Assembly (NCBI RefSeq): GCF_000494755.1
Contig: NC_022657.1
Span: 7,098,001 to 7,162,000 of the forward strand
DNA from: Amorphoplanes friuliensis DSM 7358
GTDB lineage: Bacteria; Actinomycetota; Actinomycetes; Mycobacteriales; Micromonosporaceae
DNA length: 64,000 nucleotides
Reading direction: 5' to 3'
The notes under the pieces: generated by a model
Database searches by the model: none
Told to the model about the DNA's origin: nothing
What the model saw: the letters and a program-made list of their open reading frames with translations, nothing else
Shown here: piece after piece, positions 23,718-32,595 of the stretch
Layout of the letters: each line of letters begins with the position of its first letter
Position numbering within the stretch: position 1 is the first letter of the stretch
Made by a program: the position numbers and the translations under genes

Positions 23718-26700
23718 ATGAAGTCCCCCCTCCCCCCGTCCCGTTCCCCGGGCACTCACCGGCGACCCCGGCGCGGCCGGCTCGCCGGCTTCGCGGCGGC
23801 GGTTGTCGTCGCCCTCGGCTCCGGCGCGCTCGCCGTGGCAGTGGTCGGCAACGCCGAGGCTGCGACCATCGGCGCCGGCAGCTACACCGAAACCCTCCCC
23901 GCCGGCGCCAAACTCCCCTCCGGCTGCGGCAACATCTCGACGAACCCGCGCCAGTACCTGACTCCGAACGCCCCCGCCGGACCGGTGCCGACCAACGACT
24001 GGTGGTCGTCGCTGCTGTTCAAGAAGGGCGACGAGTGCAACTTCTCCCAGCCGCTGTTCGCCGGGCCGGCCGCGTACAAGCCGGTGGCGGGCGGGCTCGG
24101 GATCTCCTACCAGACCGACGCGGCCATCAGCGGCAGTGCGACCGGCCTCGGTGAATACCACTACCCGTACGCCCAGCACGTCGTCGCGGGTGTCGCCGGC
24201 CTCAACGCCGGACAGGCACTGGTCGACGGCTGGAGCGACTGGACGGTCACTCCCTCGTGGAGCGACGGCAGCCGCACCCTGAAGGCCACGATCGGTCACG
24301 GGCTGCCGCTCTCGTACTACCAGGTGACCGGTGGCGACGCGCTGCTGACCATCACCGGCCCGCCGACGGCCTGGCAGAACACCGGCAACCGCATCGGCTT
24401 CTCGATCGGCGGTCACGACTACGTCGCGTACGGGCCGGCCGGCTCGACGTGGACGCTGAGCGGCAGCACGATCCGCTCGAACCTCGCCGGCAAGGGCTAC
24501 TTCTCGGTTGCCGTGCTCCCGACGCTGGCCAGTGCGGCCACGGCCGACAAGATCGCGCTCGCCGACCAGTACGGCCAGTACGCCCACAACCACGTGACCG
24601 GCACCAAGATGTCGTACACGTACAACCAGGGCGCGGGCACGGTCAACACGACGTACGCGTTCACCACGACCGCCCGCGAGGGCAGCGCTTCGGGCACGGT
24701 CATCGCGCTCTACCCGCACCAGTGGCGTTATCTGACGGGCTCGACCCCGCTGTCGCGCACGTACGTCTCGCCGCGCGGTGCCATGAAGATCGTGCTGGGC
24801 ACCAACTTCACGACCTCCATGAAGTACACGGGTGTGCTGCCCGAGATCCCCGCCGTCGGTGACTCCAGCGGCGCCGACCTCAGCACCATCACCACGTACC
24901 TGAACAACGAGCTCAACAACCCGGCCGACTTCAAGGGCGACGACACGTACTGGACGGGCAAGGGCCTGGGCCGCGCCGCCCGCATCGCGGAGATCGCCGA
25001 CCAGCTCAACCTGACCTCGGTACGCGACAACGCGCTCAACGTCATCCGTACGCGCCTCACGGACTGGTTCACCGCGTCCGCCGGCAAGTCGTCGCGGGTC
25101 TTCTACTACGACCGCAACTGGGGCACGCTCATCGGCTACCCCGCGTCGTACGCGTCCGACGAGGACCTGAACGACCACCACTTCCACTACGGCTACTACG
25201 TGGCCGCCGCCGCGACCCTGGCCAAGTTCGACCCGGCGTGGGCCGCACCCGGCCAGTACGGCGGCATGGTCGACCTGCTCATCCGTGACGCCAACAACTA
25301 CGACCGCAACGACACCCGGTTCCCGTACCTGCGTGACTTCGACATCTACGCGGGTCACGACTGGGCGTCCGGCCACGGCGCGTTCGGCGCGGGCAACAAC
25401 CAGGAGTCCTCGTCCGAGGGCCAGAACTTCGCCAACGCCCTGATCCAGTGGGGTCAGGCGACCGGCAACACCACCGTCCGCGACGCCGGCATCTGGCTGC
25501 ACACGACGCAGGCCGCGGCGATCAACGAGTACTGGTTCGACGTCCGCAACGAGAACTTCCCGGCGAACTGGGGCCACAACTACTCGGCCATCGTCTGGGG
25601 CTCGGGCGGCGCGTACGCGACGTGGTTCTCCGGCGAGCACGCCATGATCGTCGGCATCAACATGCTCCCGATGACCGGCGGCCAGCTCTACCTGGGCGAC
25701 TACCCCGCCTCGGTACGCAGCACCTACGCCGAACTGGTCAGGAACAACGGCGGTGAACCGACCGTCTGGCGCGACATGCTCTGGCAGTACCTCGCGCTCG
25801 GCGATCCGGACGCGGCCCTCGCGAAGTTCCGGGCCAACAGCTCGTACACGTCCGAGGAGGGCGAGAGCAAGGCGCACACGTTCCACTGGATCCGTAACCT
25901 CGCGGCCCTCGGCCAGGTCGACACCGGCGTGACCGCGAACCACCCGCTGGCCAAGGTGTTCTCGAAGAACGGCGCGAAGACCTACGTCGCGTCCAACATC
26001 ACGAACGCCGCACTGACGGTGACGTACTCCGACGGCAAGACACTGAGCGTGCCGGCCGGCAAGACCGTCGCCAACGGCGCCACGAACTGGAGCGGCGGCA
26101 ACGCGACCGGCGGTGGCACCACCACCCCGCCGACCACACCACCGACTACTCCCCCGACCACGCCGCCTTGTAATGGCGCGCTGCTGTCCCAGGGCAAGAC
26201 CGCCACGTCGTCTTCTGTGGAGGCCGGCTACCCCGCTGACCTCGCCGTCGACGGCAACGCCACCACCCGCTGGTCCAGCGCGTTCGCCGACCCGCAGTGG
26301 CTGCAGGTCGACCTCGGCTCCGCGCAGCCGCTGGGCCGTGTCGAGCTCAGCTGGGAGGCGGCGTTCGGGAAGGCGTACCAGATCCAGACGTCGACCAACG
26401 GCACCACCTGGGCCAACGCGGTGACGGTGACCGCCGGAACCGGTGGCAACACCAGCCACGCCCTGTCCGGCACGGCCCGCTACGTCCGCATGAACGGCAC
26501 GGAGCGTGGCACGCCGTACGGTTACTCGCTGTTCAAGTTCAAGGTGTTCGGCAGCACCTGCGGCACCACACCGCCGCCGCCGGTGACCACACCGCCGACC
26601 ACCACACCGCCCGCGACGACTCCCCCGGCCACCACTCCGCCCTCGGCGACGGCGTGGGCGATCAACACCGCGTACACGGCGGGCCGGGTCGTCACCTACA

Positions 26701-26789
26701 ACGGCGTGAGCTACCGCTGCCTGCAGGCGCACACGTCGCTGACCGGCTGGGAGCCGCCGAACGTACCGGCTCTCTGGGCCCGCAACTGA
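23718..26789 (+). CDS. Secreted GH81 endo-beta-1,3-glucanase with CBM32-like and CBM5/12-like modules
   Basis: 1023 residues. A long signal peptide with twin Arg (RRPRRGRLAGFAAAVVVALG) ends near residue 47. Residues about 50-800 are a GH81 catalytic domain: PTNDWWSSLLF, NDHHFHYGYYVAAAA (485-499) and NNQESSSEGQNFANAL, with Glu563 and Glu567 as catalytic candidates. A Thr/Pro linker leads to an F5/8-type C (CBM32-like) module (about 816-949; DLAVDGNATTRWSS, WLQVDLGS), then a second linker and a CBM5/12 chitin-binding module (about 977-1023; TAYTAGRVVTYNGVSYRCLQ, with GWEPP). It would cut laminarin or fungal cell wall glucan. GGAGG precedes the ATG. Confidence 0.93.
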   Translation: MKSPLPPSRSPGTHRRPRRGRLAGFAAAVVVALGSGALAVAVVGNAEAATIGAGSYTETLPAGAKLPSGCGNISTNPRQYLTPNAPAGPVPTNDWWSSLLFKKGDECNFSQPLFAGPAAYKPVAGGLGISYQTDAAISGSATGLGEYHYPYAQHVVAGVAGLNAGQALVDGWSDWTVTPSWSDGSRTLKATIGHGLPLSYYQVTGGDALLTITGPPTAWQNTGNRIGFSIGGHDYVAYGPAGSTWTLSGSTIRSNLAGKGYFSVAVLPTLASAATADKIALADQYGQYAHNHVTGTKMSYTYNQGAGTVNTTYAFTTTAREGSASGTVIALYPHQWRYLTGSTPLSRTYVSPRGAMKIVLGTNFTTSMKYTGVLPEIPAVGDSSGADLSTITTYLNNELNNPADFKGDDTYWTGKGLGRAARIAEIADQLNLTSVRDNALNVIRTRLTDWFTASAGKSSRVFYYDRNWGTLIGYPASYASDEDLNDHHFHYGYYVAAAATLAKFDPAWAAPGQYGGMVDLLIRDANNYDRNDTRFPYLRDFDIYAGHDWASGHGAFGAGNNQESSSEGQNFANALIQWGQATGNTTVRDAGIWLHTTQAAAINEYWFDVRNENFPANWGHNYSAIVWGSGGAYATWFSGEHAMIVGINMLPMTGGQLYLGDYPASVRSTYAELVRNNGGEPTVWRDMLWQYLALGDPDAALAKFRANSSYTSEEGESKAHTFHWIRNLAALGQVDTGVTANHPLAKVFSKNGAKTYVASNITNAALTVTYSDGKTLSVPAGKTVANGATNWSGGNATGGGTTTPPTTPPTTPPTTPPCNGALLSQGKTATSSSVEAGYPADLAVDGNATTRWSSAFADPQWLQVDLGSAQPLGRVELSWEAAFGKAYQIQTSTNGTTWANAVTVTAGTGGNTSHALSGTARYVRMNGTERGTPYGYSLFKFKVFGSTCGTTPPPPVTTPPTTTPPATTPPATTPPSATAWAINTAYTAGRVVTYNGVSYRCLQAHTSLTGWEPPNVPALWARN

Positions 26790-26800
26790 TCCGCTGACAT

Positions 26801-26838
26801 AGCCCGCCCTGCCACTACCCGTGGCGGGGCGGGCTTTT
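26801..26838 (+). terminator. Terminator between convergent genes
   Basis: AGCCCGCCCTGCCAC (26801-26815) pairs with GTGGCGGGGCGGGCT (26821-26835) with one mismatch and a five-base loop, followed by TTTCA on the plus strand. It lies just after the GH81 stop and overlaps the end of the convergent gene. Confidence 0.85.
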
Positions 26839-27798
26839 CAGTTCTTCCAGGGGGAACGGTGTCGTCTTGGGTCCGGCCACCAGCCGCCCGTAGAAGTCGT
26901 TGAGCACCAGCACGGCCGGCCCGTACCGCCGGACGACCGCCGCGGCAAACTCCGGCAGTCCCGCCCCACCACTACGGATCACCTCGGTGCGATCCACATC
27001 GGGGGCGAGCCGCTCGCACAGCCAGTTGACGAGGTAGCGCTCGACGTCGTACCGGTCCCAGTCCCGGTGCAGCTCCTGGAAGGCGGCCTCGGCGGGGGTG
27101 CGCTCGAACTCCTGGTCGAGCGCCAGCCCGAAGTCGGAGAAATAGAGCTGCTCGCCGTCGGTCAGCACGTTGCCGGGGTGCGCGTCGAAGTGCACGATGC
27201 CGCGCTCACGCAGGAGTTCCGTCCCCGCGTGCAGCTGCCGATCTGCCAGCGTGACAGCCCGCTCGCCGTCGCCGGCGTCGAAGCGGATCAGCAGCCACTC
27301 GTGCAGACTCCACGGCAGATATTCGAGGAACAGCACGATGCTGCTGGTGGCTTCCGAGATGGCCGCAACCCGCCGCCGCACGGCCGGATCGCCGTCCCAA
27401 TCCCCGAAATCCGGCATGGCCACGGGGGTCGCAGGCAGCACCCGCCAGTGGTGCAACAGCGGGAAATGCTCCGACACCCCGTCGACCACCCACCCCGTGG
27501 TCTTGACGTGGGTGGCGAGCTCCCGCCAGGCGCCGAACCCGGTGGACCCGACGCCGTACTGGTAGAACGTCGGCAACCCGAAGAGGTTCGCGGTGGACCC
27601 GACGTGCCGGGGTTGCCGTTCGAGGTCGGTCAACGGGATCCGCTTCACAAAAACCTTGATCCCGTCGAGGTCGAGCAACGCGGTCCGCCCACCGATCCCG
27701 GACCGGAGCACCACCGCCCCGTCGACCAGCTCGGCCAGCGCGTCGTCCGCCAGCTCACCGAGCAGGCGACCGGCCTCCCGATGTCGTTCCACCCGCAT
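26815..27798 (-). CDS. Protein-kinase-like (aminoglycoside phosphotransferase-like) protein
   Basis: 327 residues from the ATG at 27798, preceded by GGAG; the frame is open further upstream but without a better start. Kinase-fold landmarks are an ATP-site Lys in IKVFVKRIPL, VLFLEYLPWSLHEWLLIRFD (hinge), the catalytic loop GIVHFDAHPGNVL (Asp and Asn present) and SDFGLAL in place of DFG. Length and layout fit small-molecule or Ser/Thr-type kinases of the APH/RIO/lipopolysaccharide kinase group. The substrate is unknown. It is transcribed alone, convergent to the glucanase gene. Confidence 0.78.
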   Translation of the reverse strand: MRVERHREAGRLLGELADDALAELVDGAVVLRSGIGGRTALLDLDGIKVFVKRIPLTDLERQPRHVGSTANLFGLPTFYQYGVGSTGFGAWRELATHVKTTGWVVDGVSEHFPLLHHWRVLPATPVAMPDFGDWDGDPAVRRRVAAISEATSSIVLFLEYLPWSLHEWLLIRFDAGDGERAVTLADRQLHAGTELLRERGIVHFDAHPGNVLTDGEQLYFSDFGLALDQEFERTPAEAAFQELHRDWDRYDVERYLVNWLCERLAPDVDRTEVIRSGGAGLPEFAAAVVRRYGPAVLVLNDFYGRLVAGPKTTPFPLEELKSPPRHG

Positions 27799-27983
27799 CG
27801 ATCCCACTCCCCCGCCGCCGGTTGCCAACCGGCCAACCCTTCCATGCGGAGGGGTGAGGGTGGGAAGCACGGACCTGGCAGGGCGGGAGCGGCCGCTCAT
27901 GAGCCGCCAGGCGATTGGTCGTTCCCGCCCGGTCCCCGCGGGAGCGGCGGTCCGTACTCCCGCCCACCGTGGTCAAGAATCTT

Positions 27984-29156
27984 TCAGTTGACGGTGATCT
28001 TCAGATTGGTGATTTCGTAGGAGGCGATTTCCGCGCGGATCCCGACCTTCGGCGGATCGACCATTCGCAGGCCCGGCAGGCTGAACAATTTGGTCAGGAA
28101 GATGTCCGTCTCCTGAATGGCGATGTAGGCGCCCGGGCATCGGTGCGGTCCGTCGCCGAACGACAGGCCCGCGTCGCCCACCCCGTCGGCTTTCGGGCGG
28201 GCGGGGCAGACCGCGCCCGGGTCGGCGCCGACCGCGTCCGGGTCCATGTTCGCGGCGGCGACGCCGATGTCGAGCCGGGCGCCGGCGGGAATGGTGACGT
28301 CACCCGCCTCGATCTCCGCGGTGGTCCAGCGGGCGAGATTGGCGACGACCGGTTCGAGGCGCAGAATTTCGTGGAGGATCGCCACGCGCTCCTTGTCGTC
28401 GCCGGTGGTGTAGGACCGGCGGAGATTGTCGTCGGTGAAGAGATGCCACGCGCTGAGGGTGATGAATTCGCGGGTGGTGACCATGCCGGCGGCGGCGAAG
28501 GTGACACATTCGCCGAGGATCTCGCCGTTGTTGCAGCCTTCGGTCAGCAGGTGGCTGATCAGGTCGTCCTTGGGTGCGGCGCGTCGGGCGGCGATCGCCG
28601 GGCGGACGTCCCGCCAGTAGAAGAGGCCCATGTTGGCGTTGGAGCGGAGGTCTTTCCACTTGCGGACCAGGCGGGTGCCGTCCTTTTCCTCGAAGAAGCG
28701 GTCCAGCCGCCGGGCCATACCGGGACCACTTTCCGTGAGGCCGATGACTTCGGCGGCGACCGCCACCGCGAGGCGGAAGGACAACTGCGACAGGTCGGCG
28801 GTGCCTTTCGCTTTCAGGACCGCGCACTGCTCGTCGGCGAGACGGTTCATGAGCGCCCGGTACGCCGTTTCGACCCGTTTCGGGGTGAAGTATTTGGCCG
28901 TCTGACGGCGGTGCTCCCGGTGTTCGGGGCCGTCCCGGTAGAGGACGGGCATGCGCATGCGGCCCTCTAGTTTGACGGCGTGCTCGACACCGAATCCGGC
29001 CTGGCGGGTTTCCGTGCTGCGCAGCATCGCGCGGGCGGTGCTGAAGTCCTGCACGTGCCAGACGCCGTCGGGGCCGGCGTGGACCGGGCAGCCCGGGGAA
29101 AGGTCACCGCGGGCGATCTTGCGTTGCGATTCGAGGGGGGTCTCTGCGGGGGGCAT
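27984..29156 (-). CDS. Cytochrome P450
   Basis: 390 residues, slightly short for a bacterial P450 but with all landmarks. The ExxR is in HEILRLEPVV, the I-helix reads FAAAGMVTTREF (AGxxTT, with Met where acidic residues are common), and the heme loop is LSFGDGPHRCPGAYIA with Cys340. There is no membrane anchor, so it is a soluble class I enzyme needing an external ferredoxin and reductase; neither is encoded nearby. The N-terminal part includes PVLYRDGPEHREHRRQTAKY (C-helix region). The physiological substrate cannot be inferred; no biosynthetic cluster surrounds it. Confidence 0.92.
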   Translation of the reverse strand: MPPAETPLESQRKIARGDLSPGCPVHAGPDGVWHVQDFSTARAMLRSTETRQAGFGVEHAVKLEGRMRMPVLYRDGPEHREHRRQTAKYFTPKRVETAYRALMNRLADEQCAVLKAKGTADLSQLSFRLAVAVAAEVIGLTESGPGMARRLDRFFEEKDGTRLVRKWKDLRSNANMGLFYWRDVRPAIAARRAAPKDDLISHLLTEGCNNGEILGECVTFAAAGMVTTREFITLSAWHLFTDDNLRRSYTTGDDKERVAILHEILRLEPVVANLARWTTAEIEAGDVTIPAGARLDIGVAAANMDPDAVGADPGAVCPARPKADGVGDAGLSFGDGPHRCPGAYIAIQETDIFLTKLFSLPGLRMVDPPKVGIRAEIASYEITNLKITVN

Positions 29157-29200
29157 CCATTGATTCTCGTCTTTTCACGGCGTCATGTCATCTCGACGGC

Positions 29201-29236
29201 GGAAAGGCCCCACCTCCGAGGAGGTGAGGCCTTTCC
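29201..29236 (-). terminator. Hairpin terminator after the S1 protease gene
   Basis: GGAAAGGCCCCACCTC (29201-29216) pairs with GAGGTGAGGCCTTTCC (29221-29236), 16 bp with one wobble and a 4-base loop. It lies 17 bases beyond the protease stop. No long T-run follows on the minus strand, so strength is uncertain. Confidence 0.7.
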
Positions 29237-29253
29237 TTCGATGGAGAAATGGA

Positions 29254-30297
29254 TCAGAAGACCGACACGCCGTAGACGTTCAGCGCCTCGGTGACCGGCT
29301 GGAAGTACGTGGTGCCGCCGGAGGAGCAGTTGCCGCTGCCGCCGGAGGTCAGGCCCAGCGCGGTGGTGCCGGCGTAGAGCGAGCCGCCGCTGTCGCCGGG
29401 CTCGGCGCAGACCGACGTGCGGATCAGGCCGGAGACCGAACCCTCGGCGTAGTTGACCGTGCTGTTGAGGGCGGTGACGCGGCCCGAGCGCAGGCCGGTG
29501 GTGCTGCCGCGGCGGTAGACCGTGGCGCCGACGGCCGGGGTGCCGGCGGAGGTGATGTCCTGGGAGCCGACCGCACCCGACTTGGTGATGGTCGTGTTGG
29601 TGTAGCGCACGATGCCGTAGTCGTTGCCCGGGAAGCTGGTGCCGGAGCGGGTGCCCAGCGTCGTGGAGCCGTTGGTCCACGTCGAGGCGATGTTGGTGCA
29701 GTGACCGGCGGTCAGGAAGTAGTTGGTACCGGCGCTGTTGCGGACGTTGAAGCCCAGGGAGCAGCGGCCACCACCGGCGTAGATCGCGTCGCCGCCGGAG
29801 ATGGTGGTGCGCAGGGTGCCGGAGACCGACTCGAAGGTGGCCTTGTCACCGAGCTTGGCGACGATCGCCTTGACCGCGGAGAGCTTCGCACCGGTGACCG
29901 TCTCGTCGGCCGTGACCACGATCTTGTTGCTGACCGGGTCGAGACCGAACGACGTGCCCGGCGTCTTCAGGGTCGCCTTCAGCGTGGAGTCCGCCGCGGC
30001 GAGCGCAGCACCGCTGTGGGTGACGTAACGGGGGGTCGCGCCGGACGCGGTCACCGACTTGGCGGTGGCGGCGTCGGTCACGTTGACCACAAGCTTGCCG
30101 GCGGAGTCGACGTAGGAGCCGGCCGCGGCCGTTCCGAACTGCGAGTCCAGCTTGGTGGCGAGCGCCGAGGGGGCGAACGAGGGGTCGGAGGCGACGCTCG
30201 GGGCGGCGGAGGCGGGTGACGCGAACGCGCTGCCTACAAGCAAGACGGCGGCCAGACCGACGATCGGTCGGCCGAGCTTCGAGCCGGGGTTACGCAC
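29254..30297 (-). CDS. Secreted S1 serine protease, streptogrisin/alpha-lytic type
   Basis: 347 residues. The signal peptide (IVGLAAVLLVGSAFASPASA) ends near residue 31. Residues about 32-165 are an alpha-lytic-type prodomain (AIVAKLGDKATF), and the mature protease starts near ISGGDAIYAG (about 166). The catalytic triad is His199 (FLTAGHC), Asp226 (GNDYGIV) and Ser303 (EPGDSGGSL). Cys pairs at C169/C200, C297 and C324 match streptogrisin-like disulfides. It would be autoprocessed outside the cell and digest protein, chymotrypsin-like. GGGAGGAA lies upstream of the start. Confidence 0.93.
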   Translation of the reverse strand: MRNPGSKLGRPIVGLAAVLLVGSAFASPASAAPSVASDPSFAPSALATKLDSQFGTAAAGSYVDSAGKLVVNVTDAATAKSVTASGATPRYVTHSGAALAAADSTLKATLKTPGTSFGLDPVSNKIVVTADETVTGAKLSAVKAIVAKLGDKATFESVSGTLRTTISGGDAIYAGGGRCSLGFNVRNSAGTNYFLTAGHCTNIASTWTNGSTTLGTRSGTSFPGNDYGIVRYTNTTITKSGAVGSQDITSAGTPAVGATVYRRGSTTGLRSGRVTALNSTVNYAEGSVSGLIRTSVCAEPGDSGGSLYAGTTALGLTSGGSGNCSSGGTTYFQPVTEALNVYGVSVF

Positions 30298-30476
30298 AGG
30301 TTCCTCCCAGGGGGATGGGGTGTACGCCGGGGGTCCGGAGTACCGGTGCCATCGCCAGTATCGAGAGAAGTCGATATAAACTCAAGGCTCGTTCAGGACG
30401 GCCGGCCGCTCACAAACCGCTCCTGAGCTGCTGATATACCGTCGTCATAGCATTGGGCTATCACTGATTCGGGATG

Positions 30477-31733
30477 TCAGGCCGCGGCCGCGACGGGCAC
30501 GCCGGCGCTCAGATCGGTGACGAGGCGCCGCGCCTGAGCCCGGATCTCGGGCACCGCGGTCGTCTCCCAGCGGGCCCCACGGCGCAGCGGACCGATCAGC
30601 CAGAGCCGCTCCTGCACCTGCCCGCCCGCGCCGATCAGCCGGCCCGCCGGATCGATGTCGAGACCGAGACCATGCGGCCCGACCCGCGCCAGCCCGGCCG
30701 CGAGCAACCCGCCGACAAGCGGCCCGGCCGCACCCGGAAGCCGCCCCGGCCCCGCGCAGTTGATCACGGCCGCGTAGTCCGCGAGCCCCGGCCACGCCGC
30801 CACTCCGCCCGCCCGGATCTCCAGCCGGCCGTCGGCCCGCAACTCCGCAACCCGGGCGGCAACCGGCGGCGCCATCCGGTGCCGGTGACACTCCCACGGC
30901 CGGGCCAGATGCCGCAGAAACGCATCCTGCTCACCGGGGGTCAGCGCAGTCCAAAGCTCATCCAGGTACGGCCGGAGCCCGTCAACGATCGCCCTCCAGT
31001 CCCCCGCCTCACCGGCCGCGTGGCGGACAGCCCGCACAACATCCCGCAAGGTGGCACAGTCGTCGAGCGACGGCACGGCCGGCGGCGCCGCGGTTGTGGT
31101 GTGGGTCAGCGGCAGCAGTCCCCTCCGGCTGACCGCGACGATCGGGGCGGTCCGGGTGCCGTCGGCCGCCAAGGTCAGCGCCACGTCGACAGCGGTGAGG
31201 CCGGTGCCGATGAGCAGCACGGGCCGGTCAGCGGGCAGCGCCTCGAGCACACCCGGCCGCCAGGGATCGTTCACGTAGTGCGGATGAACAATGGCCTGCC
31301 GCGCGGACGCCGGACCCCCGGTGGCCAGCACAACATGATCGGCTGTGACAGCCGAACCGTCGTCCAGCGCAACCGTGCCGTCCGGGGTGATCGCTGCTGC
31401 TCGTGCCCGGCGCAACTGCAGCCGCCCGGGGTGCTCCCGTGCCGCCTCGTCGAGGACATCACGCAGGTAGCGGCCGTATTCTTCGCGCGGACGGAACGCC
31501 GCCGGTGTCGTGCCGGCCCAACGGACGAAGTGATCCGGGTCGTCGGGATCGGCACTCATCGCACCGGCCCGGGAGTTGAGCAGGTGCCAGGGTTGTGCAG
31601 TGCCGTAGGCGACACCACCACCGGGCACACCCGGCTCGACCAGCACGACATCGTCGTCACTACATCGCAAGAGCTCCCGAGCCACCAGAACCCCGGAGCA
31701 CCCTCCCCCGACCACTACCACCGCACGCGCCAT
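30477..31733 (-). CDS. FAD/NAD(P)-binding protein
   Basis: 418 residues. The N-terminal dinucleotide-binding motif is VVVVGGGCSGVLVARELL. A second Rossmann segment appears at LLIGTGLTAVDVALTLAADG, and VVLATGGPASAR and VINCAGPGRLPGAAGP are typical of the FAD_NAD_binding (PF13454-like) family, which includes HI0933-like and YdhS-like proteins. It is cytoplasmic and probably reduces or oxidises a small substrate or serves as an electron donor. Its promoter region carries a CCTATC/GATAGG inverted repeat similar to sites by the organosulfur operons, so co-regulation is likely. Confidence 0.85.
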   Translation of the reverse strand: MARAVVVVGGGCSGVLVARELLRCSDDDVVLVEPGVPGGGVAYGTAQPWHLLNSRAGAMSADPDDPDHFVRWAGTTPAAFRPREEYGRYLRDVLDEAAREHPGRLQLRRARAAAITPDGTVALDDGSAVTADHVVLATGGPASARQAIVHPHYVNDPWRPGVLEALPADRPVLLIGTGLTAVDVALTLAADGTRTAPIVAVSRRGLLPLTHTTTAAPPAVPSLDDCATLRDVVRAVRHAAGEAGDWRAIVDGLRPYLDELWTALTPGEQDAFLRHLARPWECHRHRMAPPVAARVAELRADGRLEIRAGGVAAWPGLADYAAVINCAGPGRLPGAAGPLVGGLLAAGLARVGPHGLGLDIDPAGRLIGAGGQVQERLWLIGPLRRGARWETTAVPEIRAQARRLVTDLSAGVPVAAAA

Positions 31734-31748
31734 GACGCCCCCTCATCT

Positions 31749-31765
31749 CCTATCAACACGATAGG
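31749..31765. promoter_or_regulatory. Inverted repeat CCTATC-N5-GATAGG upstream of the FAD gene
   Basis: CCTATCAACACGATAGG is a perfect 6-bp inverted repeat, 16 bases before the ATG of the FAD/NAD(P) gene. It resembles the sites at 34190 and 40758 and could be bound by the same regulator. Confidence 0.55.
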
Positions 31766-31904
31766 CAAAAGAGGTTTTACGCACCAGGGGCGCGCCGCAG
31801 CAAAACGCGGTTGCCGCCGGAATACCCGCAAGGATGACGGCGCATCGGGTCCTCGCGCGCAGAAAATCGGTAGACCAGGCGCCGGGCCGACGCAGAGCTG
31901 AGCG

Positions 31905-32370
31905 GGGACCGGCGCGGGCTTGGGGCAGGCCCGAGCGGTGACCGGCGTGGCCTTGGGGCACGCCCGAGCGGGGACCGGCGCGGACTTGGGGGCACGCCCG
32001 AGCGGAGACCGGCGCGGACTTGGGGGCACGCCCGAGCGGAGACCGGCGCGGACTTGGGGGCACGCCCAAGCAGAGACCAGCGCGGCCTCGGCGCAGGACC
32101 GAGCACAGACCAGCGCGGACTTGGGGCACGCCCAAGCAGAGACCGACGTGGACTTGGTGGCGAGCCTGAGCAGGGACCAGCGCGGCCTCGGCGCAGGACC
32201 GAGCACAGACCAGCGCGGACTTGGGGCACGCCCAAGCAGAGACCGACGTGGACTTGGCGGCGAGCCTGAGCAGGGACCAGAGCGGCCTCGGCGCAGGACC
32301 GAGCACAGACCAGCGCGGACTTGGCGCAGGCCCGAACAGGGACCAGCGCAGACTCAGCGCAGGCCGGCGT
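31905..32370. repeat. Tandem array of 33-34 bp units with a 100-bp higher-order period
   Basis: About 13 diverged units around GACCGGCGCGGACTTGGGG and CACGCCCGAGCGGA. Early units (about 31940-32075) repeat every 33-34 bp. From 32081 three-unit blocks repeat at exactly 100 bp (CGCGGCCTCGGCGCAGGACC at 32081 and 32181, near-identical at 32281). All minus frames stay open because of the repeat; none looks like a genuine protein. No gene lies within. Confidence 0.8.
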
Positions 32371-32595
32371 CGGGCGCGAACCGACAGTCCCTGCGCGGAC
32401 CGGGCTGGGACCAGAGGCGGGCCCGCGAGCACCTGGGCGGGGTGCGTGTCCGGTGGAGCCGGCGCGCGCCTCGCGGAGCCCCGCGCGCGAGCGGGCCCAG
32501 ACGCAGCCTGTCGCGAACCCGAGCAAGGACCAAGCGCGGGGCAGCGCGGACCAGAACCGGTCGCGGACCCGACACGGGCCCGGGCACAGCCGGCC

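Noticed and set aside
23619..26732. 1037-residue minus-strand ORF
   Set aside because: It is the antisense shadow of the GH81 gene, with no domain.
27984..31733. Biosynthetic gene cluster around the P450
   Set aside because: Neighbours are a kinase-like protein, a secreted protease and an FAD protein on separate units; no synthase, ferredoxin or export gene is present.
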